Source: Pycnococcus provasolii (Eukaryota; Chlorophyta; Pseudoscourfieldiophyceae; Pseudoscourfieldiales). From it: a stretch of DNA of 64,000 nt. This document shows positions 10,309 through 19,260 of the stretch, piece by piece. Positions within the stretch are counted from its first letter, which is position 1. Every line of letters begins with the position of its first letter. The translations under genes were made by a program, and so were the position numbers. Below the pieces are notes generated by a model that did not search any database, was not told where the DNA came from, and worked only from the letters and a program-made list of their open reading frames with translations. The stretch spans positions 62,001 to 126,000 of the forward strand of contig CP150588.1 of NCBI GenBank assembly GCA_049487715.1, given 5' to 3'.

Positions 10309-11957
10309 TTGACGCCACGAAACAGCTTGTTGTCGCGTGCACGTCCTATCATTTCGTGCATGTGCATAGTATGTAGATAATCTTTCCTAACTGCTTCATC
10401 GTGGTGATCTTGCGTCACATGCACAGCCGCTCGGTACGCCCTCGCGTGTCTGTGCACGACCTGCAAGTGCTGCGCGAACCGCTTGACACCCTCTGGATCA
10501 ACCGGTTCCCACCTCGGGTCAAATGTCTGCACAGTCTCCTCTAAAGACAAAGATGTCTCCCGTTCGTCGTCCACATTGTACTCCAACGCATCTGAAGACG
10601 AACGTCTGAGCGGCAGGTGCGGCGCAAAGTTGTGACGCCCTAGCAGTCCTCTCCTTCTCAGTGGCTCAGGCGCCGGCGGTGGGCTGATGGGCGGCGGCGG
10701 AGGCTCAAAGGGGCGTTGCATGTCAGCCTCGCGCACGCTCGACGCCGTCGCTTCGTCCGCCGGCTTATCATCGAGGTAAGCCGAGCACTCCTGGTCGATC
10801 TGCAAGCACCGCGGCGGACGGCCACTGCAGTGTATACCCGTGTACGTCTTGAACCTCATGCACGCATTCTCTTTGTTCTCGCCGTGGTGCTCGTGCCAAC
10901 CGACAAACAGCGTCATGCCGCTCGCGAGCGCGCGGAACGTGCCGTCGGCACTCTCGAATAATACCGTCGTGTCTGCGTTGTATGTCGCCTTCGCACCCCT
11001 CACGATCAGCGAGTTCTGGTGCTCCTCCTTCACCGCTTCGCCACCGCCCTTCGACCTGCTCTCTTCGTTTGCGACGCGCTGCGCGCCCCCAGCTTGCCGC
11101 TTCTGCACGCGCCTGCTCTCGAGCAAGCTCACCAGCGAGTCGAACATCACGTCTTGGTCGTAAGACGTGGCGTCGACGAGGCGCTGCTTGAACTCCTTCC
11201 CTATCAACTGCTTATATTGAGAAGGGAGGTTGATGTACGGGTTGTGGCGCACGATGTGCATCTCCTTCAGCGTGTAGTCCGCCATTTTGATCGCATTCGC
11301 GGTGGGCCGCAGAAGGTAGAAGCCGGCACAGAAGCCGAATATGCCGTCGCCCTCGACGCCGTCATCGTCCGCCGCACGCCGGCCGGTGCCCTGGAAGATG
11401 ATGTCGATGCTCCCGTACGGCCCGTCCGGGTCCACGATAGGCGCGACGTGCTGCATGAACCTGACGTCTACGTCCATCATGAGCGCGATCTTGCCAGCCT
11501 CGAGCGCCGTCTTCAGCACCCACACGCGGTCGATCCACAGGCGCTCGGATCGCGGGTCGCGCGTGAACTTGTCCGCGTATGTCACCACCTCGCAGTCAAA
11601 GCCAGTCTGCGCCGTCACCCTCTCGCACGTCGACTTACGCGTGGAGTGGAAGAACGGCCTGAATACCTGCGGGTGCATGAACCTCTTCGTGTTGGACGTG
11701 AGCGTCTGCAGGATGGTTGGGTGCTCACCCCAGAAGACATCCTCGATGCACCACACGACGACTGTCGACTGCTTGTACGTCTTGAACTTCGCGAGCAGCT
11801 TTTCGTACGTGATTCCCTTTTCGTTCGGGTCGACGGTGTTGACATTGCCGTACACGGAGACCAGCTCCGCGCGCGCCGAGGGCACTGGCGCTACAGAAGA
11901 GAAGAACACGAGGAGCGCTGAGAAGGTCAAAACAAGAGAGCGCCACGAGGAGGCCAT
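10245..11957 (-). CDS. Secreted/Golgi nucleotide-diphospho-sugar transferase-like protein
   Basis: 570 residues from the ATG at 11957 (the longer frame starts with GTG). The N-terminus MASSWRSLVLTFSALLVFFS is a signal peptide or signal anchor. The catalytic-type core (about 50-290) shows TVVVWCIEDVFWGEH, LWIDRVWVLKTALEAGKIAL, then MMDVDVRF, whose DVD fits the metal- and sugar-nucleotide-binding DxD motif. FCAGFYLLRPT and a downstream YDQD follow, as in PF03407-type transferases that act on cell-wall polysaccharides or glycoproteins. A later TLFVGWHEHHGENKE and a Cys-containing segment follow, then a disordered Pro-rich tail ending in a Thr run encoded by an ACG/ACA microsatellite. Donor and acceptor sugars cannot be told from sequence. 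Confidence 0.7.
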
Positions 11958-12297
11958 GCCGCGCACCCGAGCGATATCAAGTGCTCTAGATATGCTTCGC
12001 GGGCTGATGCGCGTTACGGCCGCGCGCGCAGGCGCGTTTCAACGCAACGAGCGCCCAAAGCCGTCTCTGATGGCGTCGTCACACGCGTGCAAGGCTGCTC
12101 GGAGGAGGACGGCTGGCTGGACTATTTATACCGGCGATTTTACGCGGACCCTGAAAACAACCCTCCATATAACACCATGCGGCAAGTCCGTCACGGGCAG
12201 AAACTGGGGTAGGGGTGTGCGTCCACCTTCGCGAAGCTCACACGGCGCACGTGCACGACAAGCGCGACGAGATGTTCAAAACGTGTAGTTACAGCAC
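11958..12297. other. Intergenic between two minus-strand genes
   Basis: 340 bp holding the 5' flank of the glycosyltransferase and the 3' flank of the SEH1-like gene. A TATTTATA run near 12123 may be a TATA-type element. No gene is seen. Confidence 0.4.
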
Positions 12298-13464
12298 TCA
12301 AAGCGGATGCAGGCTGCCGTCGCGGTTTACCTCCGCGCGCGATGCCCACTCGCCTGTCAGGTCGGGCGCCCACACCCACGCGCACGGAATGTTGTCCGAC
12401 CAGTGGTCCGGCGCGTGCTCGAAGCACGCGAGAAGAGCCGTTGCCGCGTCGTTGTACTCAAGGCGCCAGACGGATGAGGGGTGCTTCATGTTGACGGGAG
12501 AAAGCGGCATCGGATCGGCCGTGAAAGGCAGAGCGCCGCTTGACGCGGGTGCGAGCGTGTACCTCGTAACGTTCTCGCCGGTTGCGACTGCGATTGCGTC
12601 GCGTCCGTCCGCCACCGCACCCACCGGCGGGCGGAAGCAGATTGCCGTGACAGGTGTTTGCGTGGCTATGCTGGCGACGCGTTCCCAGCGTCGCAGCTCT
12701 GGCCTGTGTGCCCACACAACAACGCCCGACGTGTGTCCGACGGCTAAGAACGCGCGCGTGAGTTGTTCGGCGTCTGCTTTGCTGTGTGCCTGATCTGCCG
12801 CCGCACGGTTCGGCGAGCGCCACGCTAAGCAGGTTCCCTTCTCGGACGAGTTGTTTGCCGCGAGCGTGTCGACGCACTCCCACGACGCCGGCCGTCCTTT
12901 TCTCGGCGCAAGGAGACGCACGTCGCCTTGTTCGTTTAAGACTGCCAGTGTGGTGCCCGCGGATGTGTTTGCGGGTGCAAAAGCGGCATCTGCGGGCGGT
13001 CCTCCGCCCGTTTTTGCCTTTGACGCCATGCCTCCCGCGTCTGGGGAGGCTAGGAGTTCCCAGGGTCCATGCGTTGGTGTCGACGCCGCCGACGACGACG
13101 GTTTTGCGTTCTCCGGATGTCTCTCAGCGAGTATGCGTATTCCTCCATCTGTAAGCACACACGCGAACGCCCTTATGCGCGCTTGTGCCTGTGCATAAGG
13201 GAGCGTCTTATCTATTCCAGACAACCCGTGGACAAGCGATACCTCCCCAGATACTCCAGTTGTAAAAGTGCAACAGGGAAGGTACGTCGCGCACACGCAG
13301 AAGACATGTGCACGTGAGTCGAGCATGACTGAGCCACGTGAAGAGGGCTCATTCCTAGAATGGAGGGACACTAAAGAGGATGAGGAGGAGTGCTGGAGAC
13401 ACACGAATCCGTCGAGTGACCAGCACGTGCTTGTACTGCTTGGAGGAGGAGGAGGAGGACGCAT
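12298..13464 (-). CDS. SEH1: SEH1-like WD40 nucleoporin, C-terminal propeller
   Basis: The most upstream ATG of this frame (13464) gives 388 residues. The confident part starts near 13164: DGGIRILAERHPE, then TCLAWRSPN, FLAVGHTSGVVVWA, IATQTPVTAICFRPP, DAIAVATGENVTRYTL, and the diagnostic HPSSVWRLEYNDAATALLA followed by CAWVWAPDLTGEW. The order matches SEH1, a Nup107-160 and GATOR2 subunit. The first two or three WD repeats expected in SEH1 are not visible in the N-terminal 100 residues, which are low-complexity. A CTTACAG just before ATGGAGG (about 13163) looks like a 3' splice site, so the true 5' exons may differ or be lost. Start and N-terminus are therefore uncertain. Confidence 0.65.
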   Translation of the reverse strand: MRPPPPPPSSTSTCWSLDGFVCLQHSSSSSLVSLHSRNEPSSRGSVMLDSRAHVFCVCATYLPCCTFTTGVSGEVSLVHGLSGIDKTLPYAQAQARIRAFACVLTDGGIRILAERHPENAKPSSSAASTPTHGPWELLASPDAGGMASKAKTGGGPPADAAFAPANTSAGTTLAVLNEQGDVRLLAPRKGRPASWECVDTLAANNSSEKGTCLAWRSPNRAAADQAHSKADAEQLTRAFLAVGHTSGVVVWAHRPELRRWERVASIATQTPVTAICFRPPVGAVADGRDAIAVATGENVTRYTLAPASSGALPFTADPMPLSPVNMKHPSSVWRLEYNDAATALLACFEHAPDHWSDNIPCAWVWAPDLTGEWASRAEVNRDGSLHPL

Positions 13465-13655
13465 GGTGACTTTTCTCACCTCGGATGCGAATGCGAATGC
13501 GAATGGCGGCAAAGATGCTCAGGGGGGGAAGCGCCAAAAAAAAATAAGGGGGGGGGGTCCGTTAGGGTTTGGGAAGGAGGGTTTGGTGGTTCGGGTTTGG
13601 TGGTTCGGATTTGGTGGTTAGGGTTTGGGAAGTAGGGCATTAGGGCATTCGGGCA

Positions 13656-13675
13656 TTAGGGTTAGGGTTAGGGTT
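13656..13675. repeat. TTAGGG repeats in the SEH1/PDI divergent promoter
   Basis: Three TTAGGG units follow a GGTTTGGTGGTT repeat block (13561-13630). They lie about 115 bp upstream of the PDI start. The rest of 13465-13790 is low-complexity C/G and A runs. Confidence 0.75.
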
Positions 13676-13790
13676 CTCTCTCTTCTTCCTTCTTGTCCCC
13701 TTTCAGCCTTTGTTTTGATCCGGAGCTCCTTCTCAGCCCCTTCATCATCATCTTCATCTTCATCACTCTCTCCTCGAGAAAAAGAAGAAT

Positions 13791-14570
13791 ATGGTGAAGT
13801 TGTCTTGGAAGAGTGCCTTGTTTCTTTTTGTGCTTTGTGCTGCTGCATTTGCTGCGGCTGTATCTGCGGCTTCTCCCTCGCTGGAAGAAGGGGTTGCCGT
13901 GCTTGATCCAAGTAACTTCGACGGATTCATTGCAAGCGAAACATTCACACTTGTCGAGTTCTACGCGCCGTGGTGTGGACACTGCAAATCACTCGCACCC
14001 AAGTGGGCCGAAGCAGCGCAGATACTCGAGAAAGATGACCCGCCGATCCGACTCGCCAAGCTTGACGCGGACGCGCACTCCGAACTTGCGGGACGATTCG
14101 ACGTGCAGGGATACCCAACCATTAAGGTGTTCCGATCGGGAAGTGTCGAGGAGTACAACGGACCCAGGGAAACGCAGGGAATCGTCGACTTCGTTCGTAG
14201 CAACCTCCCCGCACACACTACTCTGGCTGACAAGAAGGAGTACGACGCGTTCGTGAAGGAGGCTGGAAAGAAGGTGATTGGCGTCTTCCGCGTGCCTGCT
14301 AAGGGCGCCGTGAGCACGGCGTTCGCGAACGCCGCGCGCACCCTCAAGAAGGAGGCCACCTTCGGCCTGTGGGCGGACGGAAAGTACGACGCGAAGGCGA
14401 AGGCGTACGCGAAGCACAACATCGAGTCGATCGTCAAAGGTGCGAAGGCACCCATGATCCTCGTCGTCGACAACAAAGGCGTATTTTCCAAGTGCAGCTT
14501 GAGCGGCGACAAGCTGGCGGCGATCACGAAGTGCGTCACGGACGGGGAGGGACTCACGAAGCTGGCTTAG
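13791..14570 (+). CDS. Protein disulfide isomerase, one thioredoxin domain plus a b-type domain
   Basis: 259 residues. A signal peptide (LFLFVLCAAAFAAAVSA) directs it to the secretory pathway. Residues about 33-135 are a thioredoxin fold with the redox site WCGHC in VEFYAPWCGHCKSLAPKW and the cis-proline segment YPTIKVF. Residues about 140-255 look like a redox-inactive second thioredoxin-like domain (KKVIGVFRVPAKG, KAPMILVVDNKGVF). It should oxidise or shuffle disulfides in the ER. No KDEL-type signal ends the protein (ends GLTKLA), so retention is unclear. It is shorter than classic two-site PDI (about 500 residues) and near the size of small PDI-D forms. No introns are seen. Confidence 0.9.
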   Translation: MVKLSWKSALFLFVLCAAAFAAAVSAASPSLEEGVAVLDPSNFDGFIASETFTLVEFYAPWCGHCKSLAPKWAEAAQILEKDDPPIRLAKLDADAHSELAGRFDVQGYPTIKVFRSGSVEEYNGPRETQGIVDFVRSNLPAHTTLADKKEYDAFVKEAGKKVIGVFRVPAKGAVSTAFANAARTLKKEATFGLWADGKYDAKAKAYAKHNIESIVKGAKAPMILVVDNKGVFSKCSLSGDKLAAITKCVTDGEGLTKLA

Positions 14571-14741
14571 AGTAAGCAAAGACGGCGTGCGTATGAACGA
14601 GCTCTATTAAGCTACACAGACGACTATTTCTTCGAATAGATTATTCACGCCATGAATGTGATGTGGGCGCCCAGTCCGTCATGTTCCTTAACGGAGGGAT
14701 TAGGGTTAGGGTTTCCAGCCAGGGCTAGGGTTAGCGAGTTT

Positions 14742-14816
14742 GGTTAGTATTAGGGGATACAGGGGTTTCTTCCCCCTGGCACTATTTGGTGTTTTCGCGA
14801 CCGTGGCGGCCGCGAC
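14742..14816 (+). repeat. 75-bp direct repeat flanking the nested mobile-element region, copy A
   Basis: Starts GGTTAGTATTAGGGGATACA and ends GTGGCGGCCGCGAC. An identical copy lies at 17217-17291. Both are followed about 30-130 bp later by a CGCCACTAAAA motif, and TTAGGG repeats lie just upstream (14698-14734). Confidence 0.8.
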
Positions 14817-15347
14817 AACACTGAGTAGTCCTCGCGCTGGCGTTCTCGCTTCGCGCGCTACACGTAAGTGTACAAGGAACTACTCGCTGCATATGTGACA
14901 ACTTTACCGGTTGTATCCTAAACCTCCCTAGGTTGTCTCCAAGGAGGAACGACGCCACTAAAAATTGTTAAGAGTGGTTAAGTTACTAGTAGGGGGAGGT
15001 CACCAAAAGGTCCCGGGTCCAAAGCTTGGGTCACCGGGGATCCCAGTGGGTGACAAACCTAATCCTCTAGAATCTAAATCAAATGCCCATCCGGGGTCCC
15101 CAATCAGTAGATGTGGGGGTTAGGAAACACCCTCCATCAAGGCGGAGTGCCCCAAACCCCGGAGGTCTCACACACCACCCCACGAGTCTGTATGGAGGGT
15201 AGTGGAAAAAACACCGAAAACCGTAAAGCGGAAGCGGAAAAAGTCGAATGGTCCGGAAAACGTGGAGGAAAAAACCGGAGATGGAAAGGCCCTGGCAGCT
15301 GATGCAAAGGTGAAAGAAACCCAAGGGGAAAAGAAAACCTTGCAGAG
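14817..15347. other. Non-coding tail of the mobile-element region
   Basis: No supported ORF. Contains GGTCACC-rich and GGGTTAGG segments and an A/G-rich stretch (15190-15345). It probably represents the 3' part of the Copia fragment or its host repeat. No clear LTR end was found. Confidence 0.4.
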
Positions 15348-16685
15348 CTATTTGGATCCAGGGTCCAGTTTCTTGAGTGCGGGCTGCTTAGCAGTGGTGG
15401 CCGCGGTCTTGCTAGAAGACGGATGATCGCGTTTGCCAAGGTATGATGCAGAGCGGCGGAAAGTAGCGGACTGAAGTTCGCGCGTGCTATAATCCAGCGT
15501 GGAGCACACACCACCCCAGGCGCGGAGTTCACGTCGTAGTGAAACGATCTGTGAAGGTGAAAGGGGTTTAGTCAGCATGTCAGGGGGATGTTCCGTACCT
15601 GCCTGCCATGTGATGGTGAATTTGTTAGCTCGTACAAGTTCTCGGGTAAAGAGAAGCTTGGTACGTATGTGCCGCATCTGCGACGTGTGAATAGGCGTGG
15701 AAAGCGTGTTGCGAGCCGTTGTGCTGTCCACCAGAAGGTCTGAAGTGGGCACGTAACCAAGTATGGGCTCAAGAAGCTGCTGCCAGTACAGGATGTGCGT
15801 GGCGGCAGTTGATGCGCATATGGTTTCGGCTTCGCCGGAGTGTAATGATACGTATGGCTGATGGCGCGAGACCCAGTCAAGTATCGCTCCGGACACGACG
15901 ACGAATATACCAGAGATGCTCCGGCCGGTGATGTCATCGTTGGCGTGGGAGGCATCTGAGAGTACACGAAGTCGGATGTGATCAGGTTCTTTGGGTGTCA
16001 TGAAAACGAGTCCGTAGTCGAGTGTGTTGTGCAAGTACTTGAGTATCCGCATGAGGCTTCTCCAGTGCGAAATGTCGGGCAGTGAGGTCGCTCGTGACAA
16101 TATGGTAAGAGCAGTGCTGATGTCATATCTTGTGCAGCGTGAAAGCCACATGAGAGCTGACAGTAACGACAGGAAAGGTCGTTGGCGCATCTGGGTTCTT
16201 TCCTTGTCAGAGAGTTCGGTGCGTACATGCATGCTGAAGGTAGTGCTCATCGGTGAAGTAACGTTGTCATCAGGGTCGACGTGGTACTGTTTCATGAGGT
16301 CAAGGATGTATTTTTGCTGTGATAGCTTTATGCTTCCATCTGAACGGCGGTCAACTTTAATGTTGAAGATTCGGTCAATGTTGAGCTGTGTAGATCCAAT
16401 GTTGAAACGTTTGTTGAGCGCATCGACAAACTTGTCTCTATGGTCTTTAGCAGACTTGACATATCCGAATTTTCCGTCGTCAGTATGTACAAAAAGTGAC
16501 ATCGTGACCTTTTCCTCGACGAGGTAATGCCAGAGGCTTGTATCAGCCTTGCTCTGGGTCCATCCGAAGTCGCGTAGGAAATCAAAGAAATCATTCATCC
16601 AGTTATGGCCGCTTTGCCGTAGCCCGTAGAGGGACTTAAGCAGTCGCATGACCATTAAGTTTCCGTGTTCGTCGTATGTTTCCAT
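15348..16685 (-). mobile_element. Copia (Ty1) retrotransposon fragment: reverse transcriptase C-part and RNase H
   Basis: About 446 codons open, starting at METYDEHGNLMVMRLLKSLYGLRQ, the usual Copia block. Next come the RT active-site region FVHTDDG (in place of YVDD), SALMWLSRCTRYDIS, and RNase H with SDASHANDDITGRSISG, SLHSGEAETICAS and WQAGTEHPPDMLTKPL. Gag, protease, integrase and the N-terminal half of RT are missing, and no LTR pair is evident, so this copy cannot be autonomous. The frame itself has no stops, so it is young or its truncation is recent. The missing 5' side abuts a tyrosine-recombinase fragment on the other strand. Confidence 0.9.
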
Positions 16686-16699
16686 CGACACGTTCCGCG

Positions 16700-17043
16700 A
16701 CATCCGCGGTCCAGTTCCTCCGGGCACGCACTTCTTTCATGTGCAGGGCGAATCGCGTCGCCGAATTCAAGCTCCTCGCTTGGACGACGCACTCGACCGC
16801 GTGCTTGGACGTTTCAATCTGGCCGCGCCGACTGGATGCTATTATTCCAGTCATAGTTGTCGCAAGTGCGCCACACTGGCCAAGGCCTGTGGTGTCCCTC
16901 TGGAGGACATCTGCTATTGGGGCGGATGGGCTGTGCGTAGCACTGCCGTCCACGCCTACATCGATTTGTCTTGCCGACTGCATGGCGATGACCTCGTCAT
17001 CGCTCGGGAGTTCTTCGGCTGGCTACGTCCTCCTGGCGCGTAA
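16700..17043 (+). mobile_element. Tyrosine recombinase C-terminal fragment (DIRS- or Crypton-like)
   Basis: The open frame ends at the TAA at 17041-17043. The segment SSHSCRKCATLAKACGVPLE holds an HxxR-type box (HSCR), then CYWGGWAV, then VHAYID with the expected nucleophilic tyrosine. This is the C-terminal catalytic layout of tyrosine recombinases, used by DIRS-type retroelements and Cryptons. It ends FFGWLRPPGA. The N-terminal half, including the first catalytic Arg, is absent because the frame enters the Copia fragment at about 16690. It is most likely the remnant of an older element interrupted by, or joined to, Copia. Confidence 0.6.
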
Positions 17044-17194
17044 ACATGCGCGCATCGTGCAGCCTCGCTGGGTTCAAAAACGCCAGCTTGCCTGCATTTT
17101 GGTTTTCTTGGAATAACTCTGCCGCCCCATCCGCTTCGCGGCTTGTGCGCCAATCAGTGGGTGCCAAATCTGTCGATTTGGGATCTCTTTTTGA

Positions 17195-17406
17195 TGGCAT
17201 ACGGAGAGTCCGAAATGGTTAGTATTAGGGGATACAGGGGTTTCTTCCCCCTGGCACTATTTGGTGTTTTCGCGACCGTGGCGGCCGCGACCCGCCCTTC
17301 CCTCCCTTGGGTGTTCGCAAAACGCCACTAAAACGACTCAGAGATTAGGGTTTTAATTTTGTTCCTTGTAACACGACTCGTTTTCTGGCATACGGAGAGT
17401 CCGAAA
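17195..17406 (+). repeat. 75-bp repeat copy B inside a 21-bp direct-repeat pair
   Basis: TGGCATACGGAGAGTCCGAA occurs at 17195 and again at 17386 (21 bp with the following A). It bounds a 170-bp insert that contains copy B of the 75-bp repeat (17217-17291). The pair looks like a duplication footprint, longer than any usual target-site duplication. Confidence 0.7.
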
Positions 17407-17421
17407 CGGGTTAGCGAGTTC

Positions 17422-17455
17422 GGGTTAGGGTTAGAGATTTAGGGTTAGGGTTAGG
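17422..17455. repeat. TTAGGG repeats upstream of the uS13 gene
   Basis: Four TTAGGG units in two pairs, with TTAGAGATT between them, end 50 bp before the start codon. Further degenerate copies occur at 17341 and 17409. Confidence 0.75.
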
Positions 17456-17504
17456 CTCCTCCTCGTCCTCATCCTCATCATCTTCCCTCTCATCCTTCAT
17501 TTCC

Positions 17505-17885
17505 ATGGCGGTCGTTGGTCTGTTTCGCATCCCGGACAAGGGCACGTTGCGCCACGCGCTGACGAGTCTGTACGGCGTCGGGCGCAAGAAGGCGAACGCG
17601 TTCTGCGGCGCGCTCGGACTCCCGCACAACCAGCTCGTCAGCGAAACCTCGCCGGCGACGCTCTCGAGCCTCTACCACATGATCGACAGGCGCAAGGATG
17701 TCGAAGGCCCTCTGCGAAAACAACTCGAGGAACGCGCGAAGCTGCTCTACGACCTGGGCACCTACCGCGGTGTGCGGCGCGTGCAGGGATACCCCGTACG
17801 CGGACAACGAACCAAGACGAACGCGCAAACGGCGAAAAAAATGCCTGTGCCCGGTGTCTCCACCTCGGAAAGATACAGGGGGTAG
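17505..17885 (+). CDS. RPS13: Ribosomal protein uS13, bacterial/organellar type
   Basis: 126 residues from the ATGG at 17505. Shows the helix-two-turn-helix start SLYGVGRKKANAFCGALGL and the basic tail LGTYRGVRRVQGYPVRGQ followed by RTKTNAQTAKK, the universal S13 signature that contacts 16S-type rRNA and bridges to the large subunit. Length and tail are of the bacterial type, so the protein should serve the mitochondrial (or plastid) ribosome. No long presequence is visible; the N-terminus MAVVGLFRIPDK is the mature-type start, as in many mitochondrial S13 proteins. No introns. Confidence 0.93.
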   Translation: MAVVGLFRIPDKGTLRHALTSLYGVGRKKANAFCGALGLPHNQLVSETSPATLSSLYHMIDRRKDVEGPLRKQLEERAKLLYDLGTYRGVRRVQGYPVRGQRTKTNAQTAKKMPVPGVSTSERYRG

Positions 17886-18041
17886 TGCACCTCCTTTCCG
17901 TTTGCGTATAAGTATCGTGGAACGTCCGCGCGACGTTGACCAAACCACACGTGTAACACTACGAGCTAACATGGGCGTGCACGACCCTTTTCTTTTATAT
18001 ATTTTTCTTTGTTTGACACAAGGACTTTCTTTTTACTATGC

Positions 18042-18765
18042 TTAGTACTTCGGCAGCTCCACGCCTTCCAAGGGCCTGTCAGTGATTTGCGCGTTGAACT
18101 TTCCGCCCATCTCCGCCTTCAGGTTATCGAAAGGAAATTCGCGAGGTGTCCACGGCACTTGCGACGCTTTGTCGCGGTACTGGAAGAACTTAACCGAGCC
18201 ATACAAGAACCCCAGTCCCAACCCGAAGCAGGTGAACGCCTCCGTGTTCGTCAGTGTCGGCGCCCACAAGTCCAGCGCACCCTCGCCCGCCTTTGAGGCA
18301 TCCGTCCACCAAAGTTCATCTGTGGTAAAACATAAAGGAGAGGAGGGGAGGTGCTGTTAGCGAAGAATACCCAAGAGAAGGAAAGAAAGAAAAAAAACGA
18401 GTCGCCACAGCGCGAGCACTCGTCGCCAAAAGGGATTTCGCACGAAACTCGAAAACCGGAAAGCGCGCGTGACCACACCACACCATACCCCTCATATGTG
18501 AACCACACACAAACAAGCAGGCAGTGAGCCAGCATCCATCTAAGGACACACCAACCCCAGAAAACAACAAAAAACAACAACCAAACAAAAACAACGTACC
18601 CTCTTCAACGAGAGGCGCGTCGGCGTGCGACGTGCGGTAGTCGATGGGCCCCCCACCCGCGCCACGCGACAGGCGCGTGAGCAGGAAGGCGTCGGAGGCC
18701 GCGACGCGCGAGACGGGCAGCGACGCCATGGACGCCGTCTTCGCGAGCTTCAGCAGCGACGCCAT
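18042..18765 (-). CDS. NDUFB8: Complex I subunit NDUFB8 (ASHI), two exons
   Basis: Exon 1 (18765-18600) and exon 2 (18319-18042) join in phase 1 to 147 residues. The 280-bp intron starts GTACGT and ends CACAG. The N-terminus MASLLKLAKTASMASLPVSR is a mitochondrial presequence. At the junction the joined protein reads PLVEEDELWWTDAS, matching the plant NDUFB8 'NDELMWD' block. A membrane helix (FTCFGLGLGFLYGSVKFF) and DKASQVPWTPREFPFDNLK follow, matching the plant 'DKASKVPFTPRVYPYDNLR' signature. It is an accessory subunit of the complex I membrane arm. The joined reading restores conserved residues that neither frame has alone. Confidence 0.85.
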
Positions 18766-19260
18766 GGAGCAGGAAAAGCAAACCCTACGCCTCGGTGACC
18801 CCCCCTGGAAATCAGGAGCAGGGCGATTCCGAGGGGAGGGGGAGGACACGAATGAGCCAGGGGATCCCTTCTTGTCCTCTATCAGAGGGCGTACACAACT
18901 TCCTAAGCCTTATTAGGCTAGCTTTGGCCGATTTGGTCACGCCTTTCCCCGCCCGGGGGGGGAAGTCTCCCCCCCCGCGGAAACCTCCCCATTGGCAGCT
19001 TGGAGGAGGAAGAAGCGTGTGTGTGTGTGCCAGGCTGGCATCCTCCAACGATTACCCTTTTTTATTTAAAAACAATGACGAGATCACTCATATGGCAAGA
19101 CAAGATGTGATTTGACCTATCCGTAGTAGTGTTCATGTAATTAGTTTCAAGGATAACACCCCAGATCGAATCAAATCGAATGATGCGAACCAATATCATC
19201 ACGTTGCGAAGAAAGAAAAAAAGGAGTCGTGTTTCATCGGTATTTATTATTACAAAGTAG
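18766..19260. other. Intergenic between NDUFB8 and the receiver-WD40 gene
   Basis: A strong G/C hairpin-like segment (CCGCCCGGGGGGGGAAG near 18951, then CTCCCCCCCCGCGG) and a short GTGTGTGTGTG run (19018) are seen. No gene was found. Confidence 0.45.

Noticed and set aside
11019-12288. Plus-strand ORFs opposite the glycosyltransferase
   Set aside because: Shadows with no start context or family.
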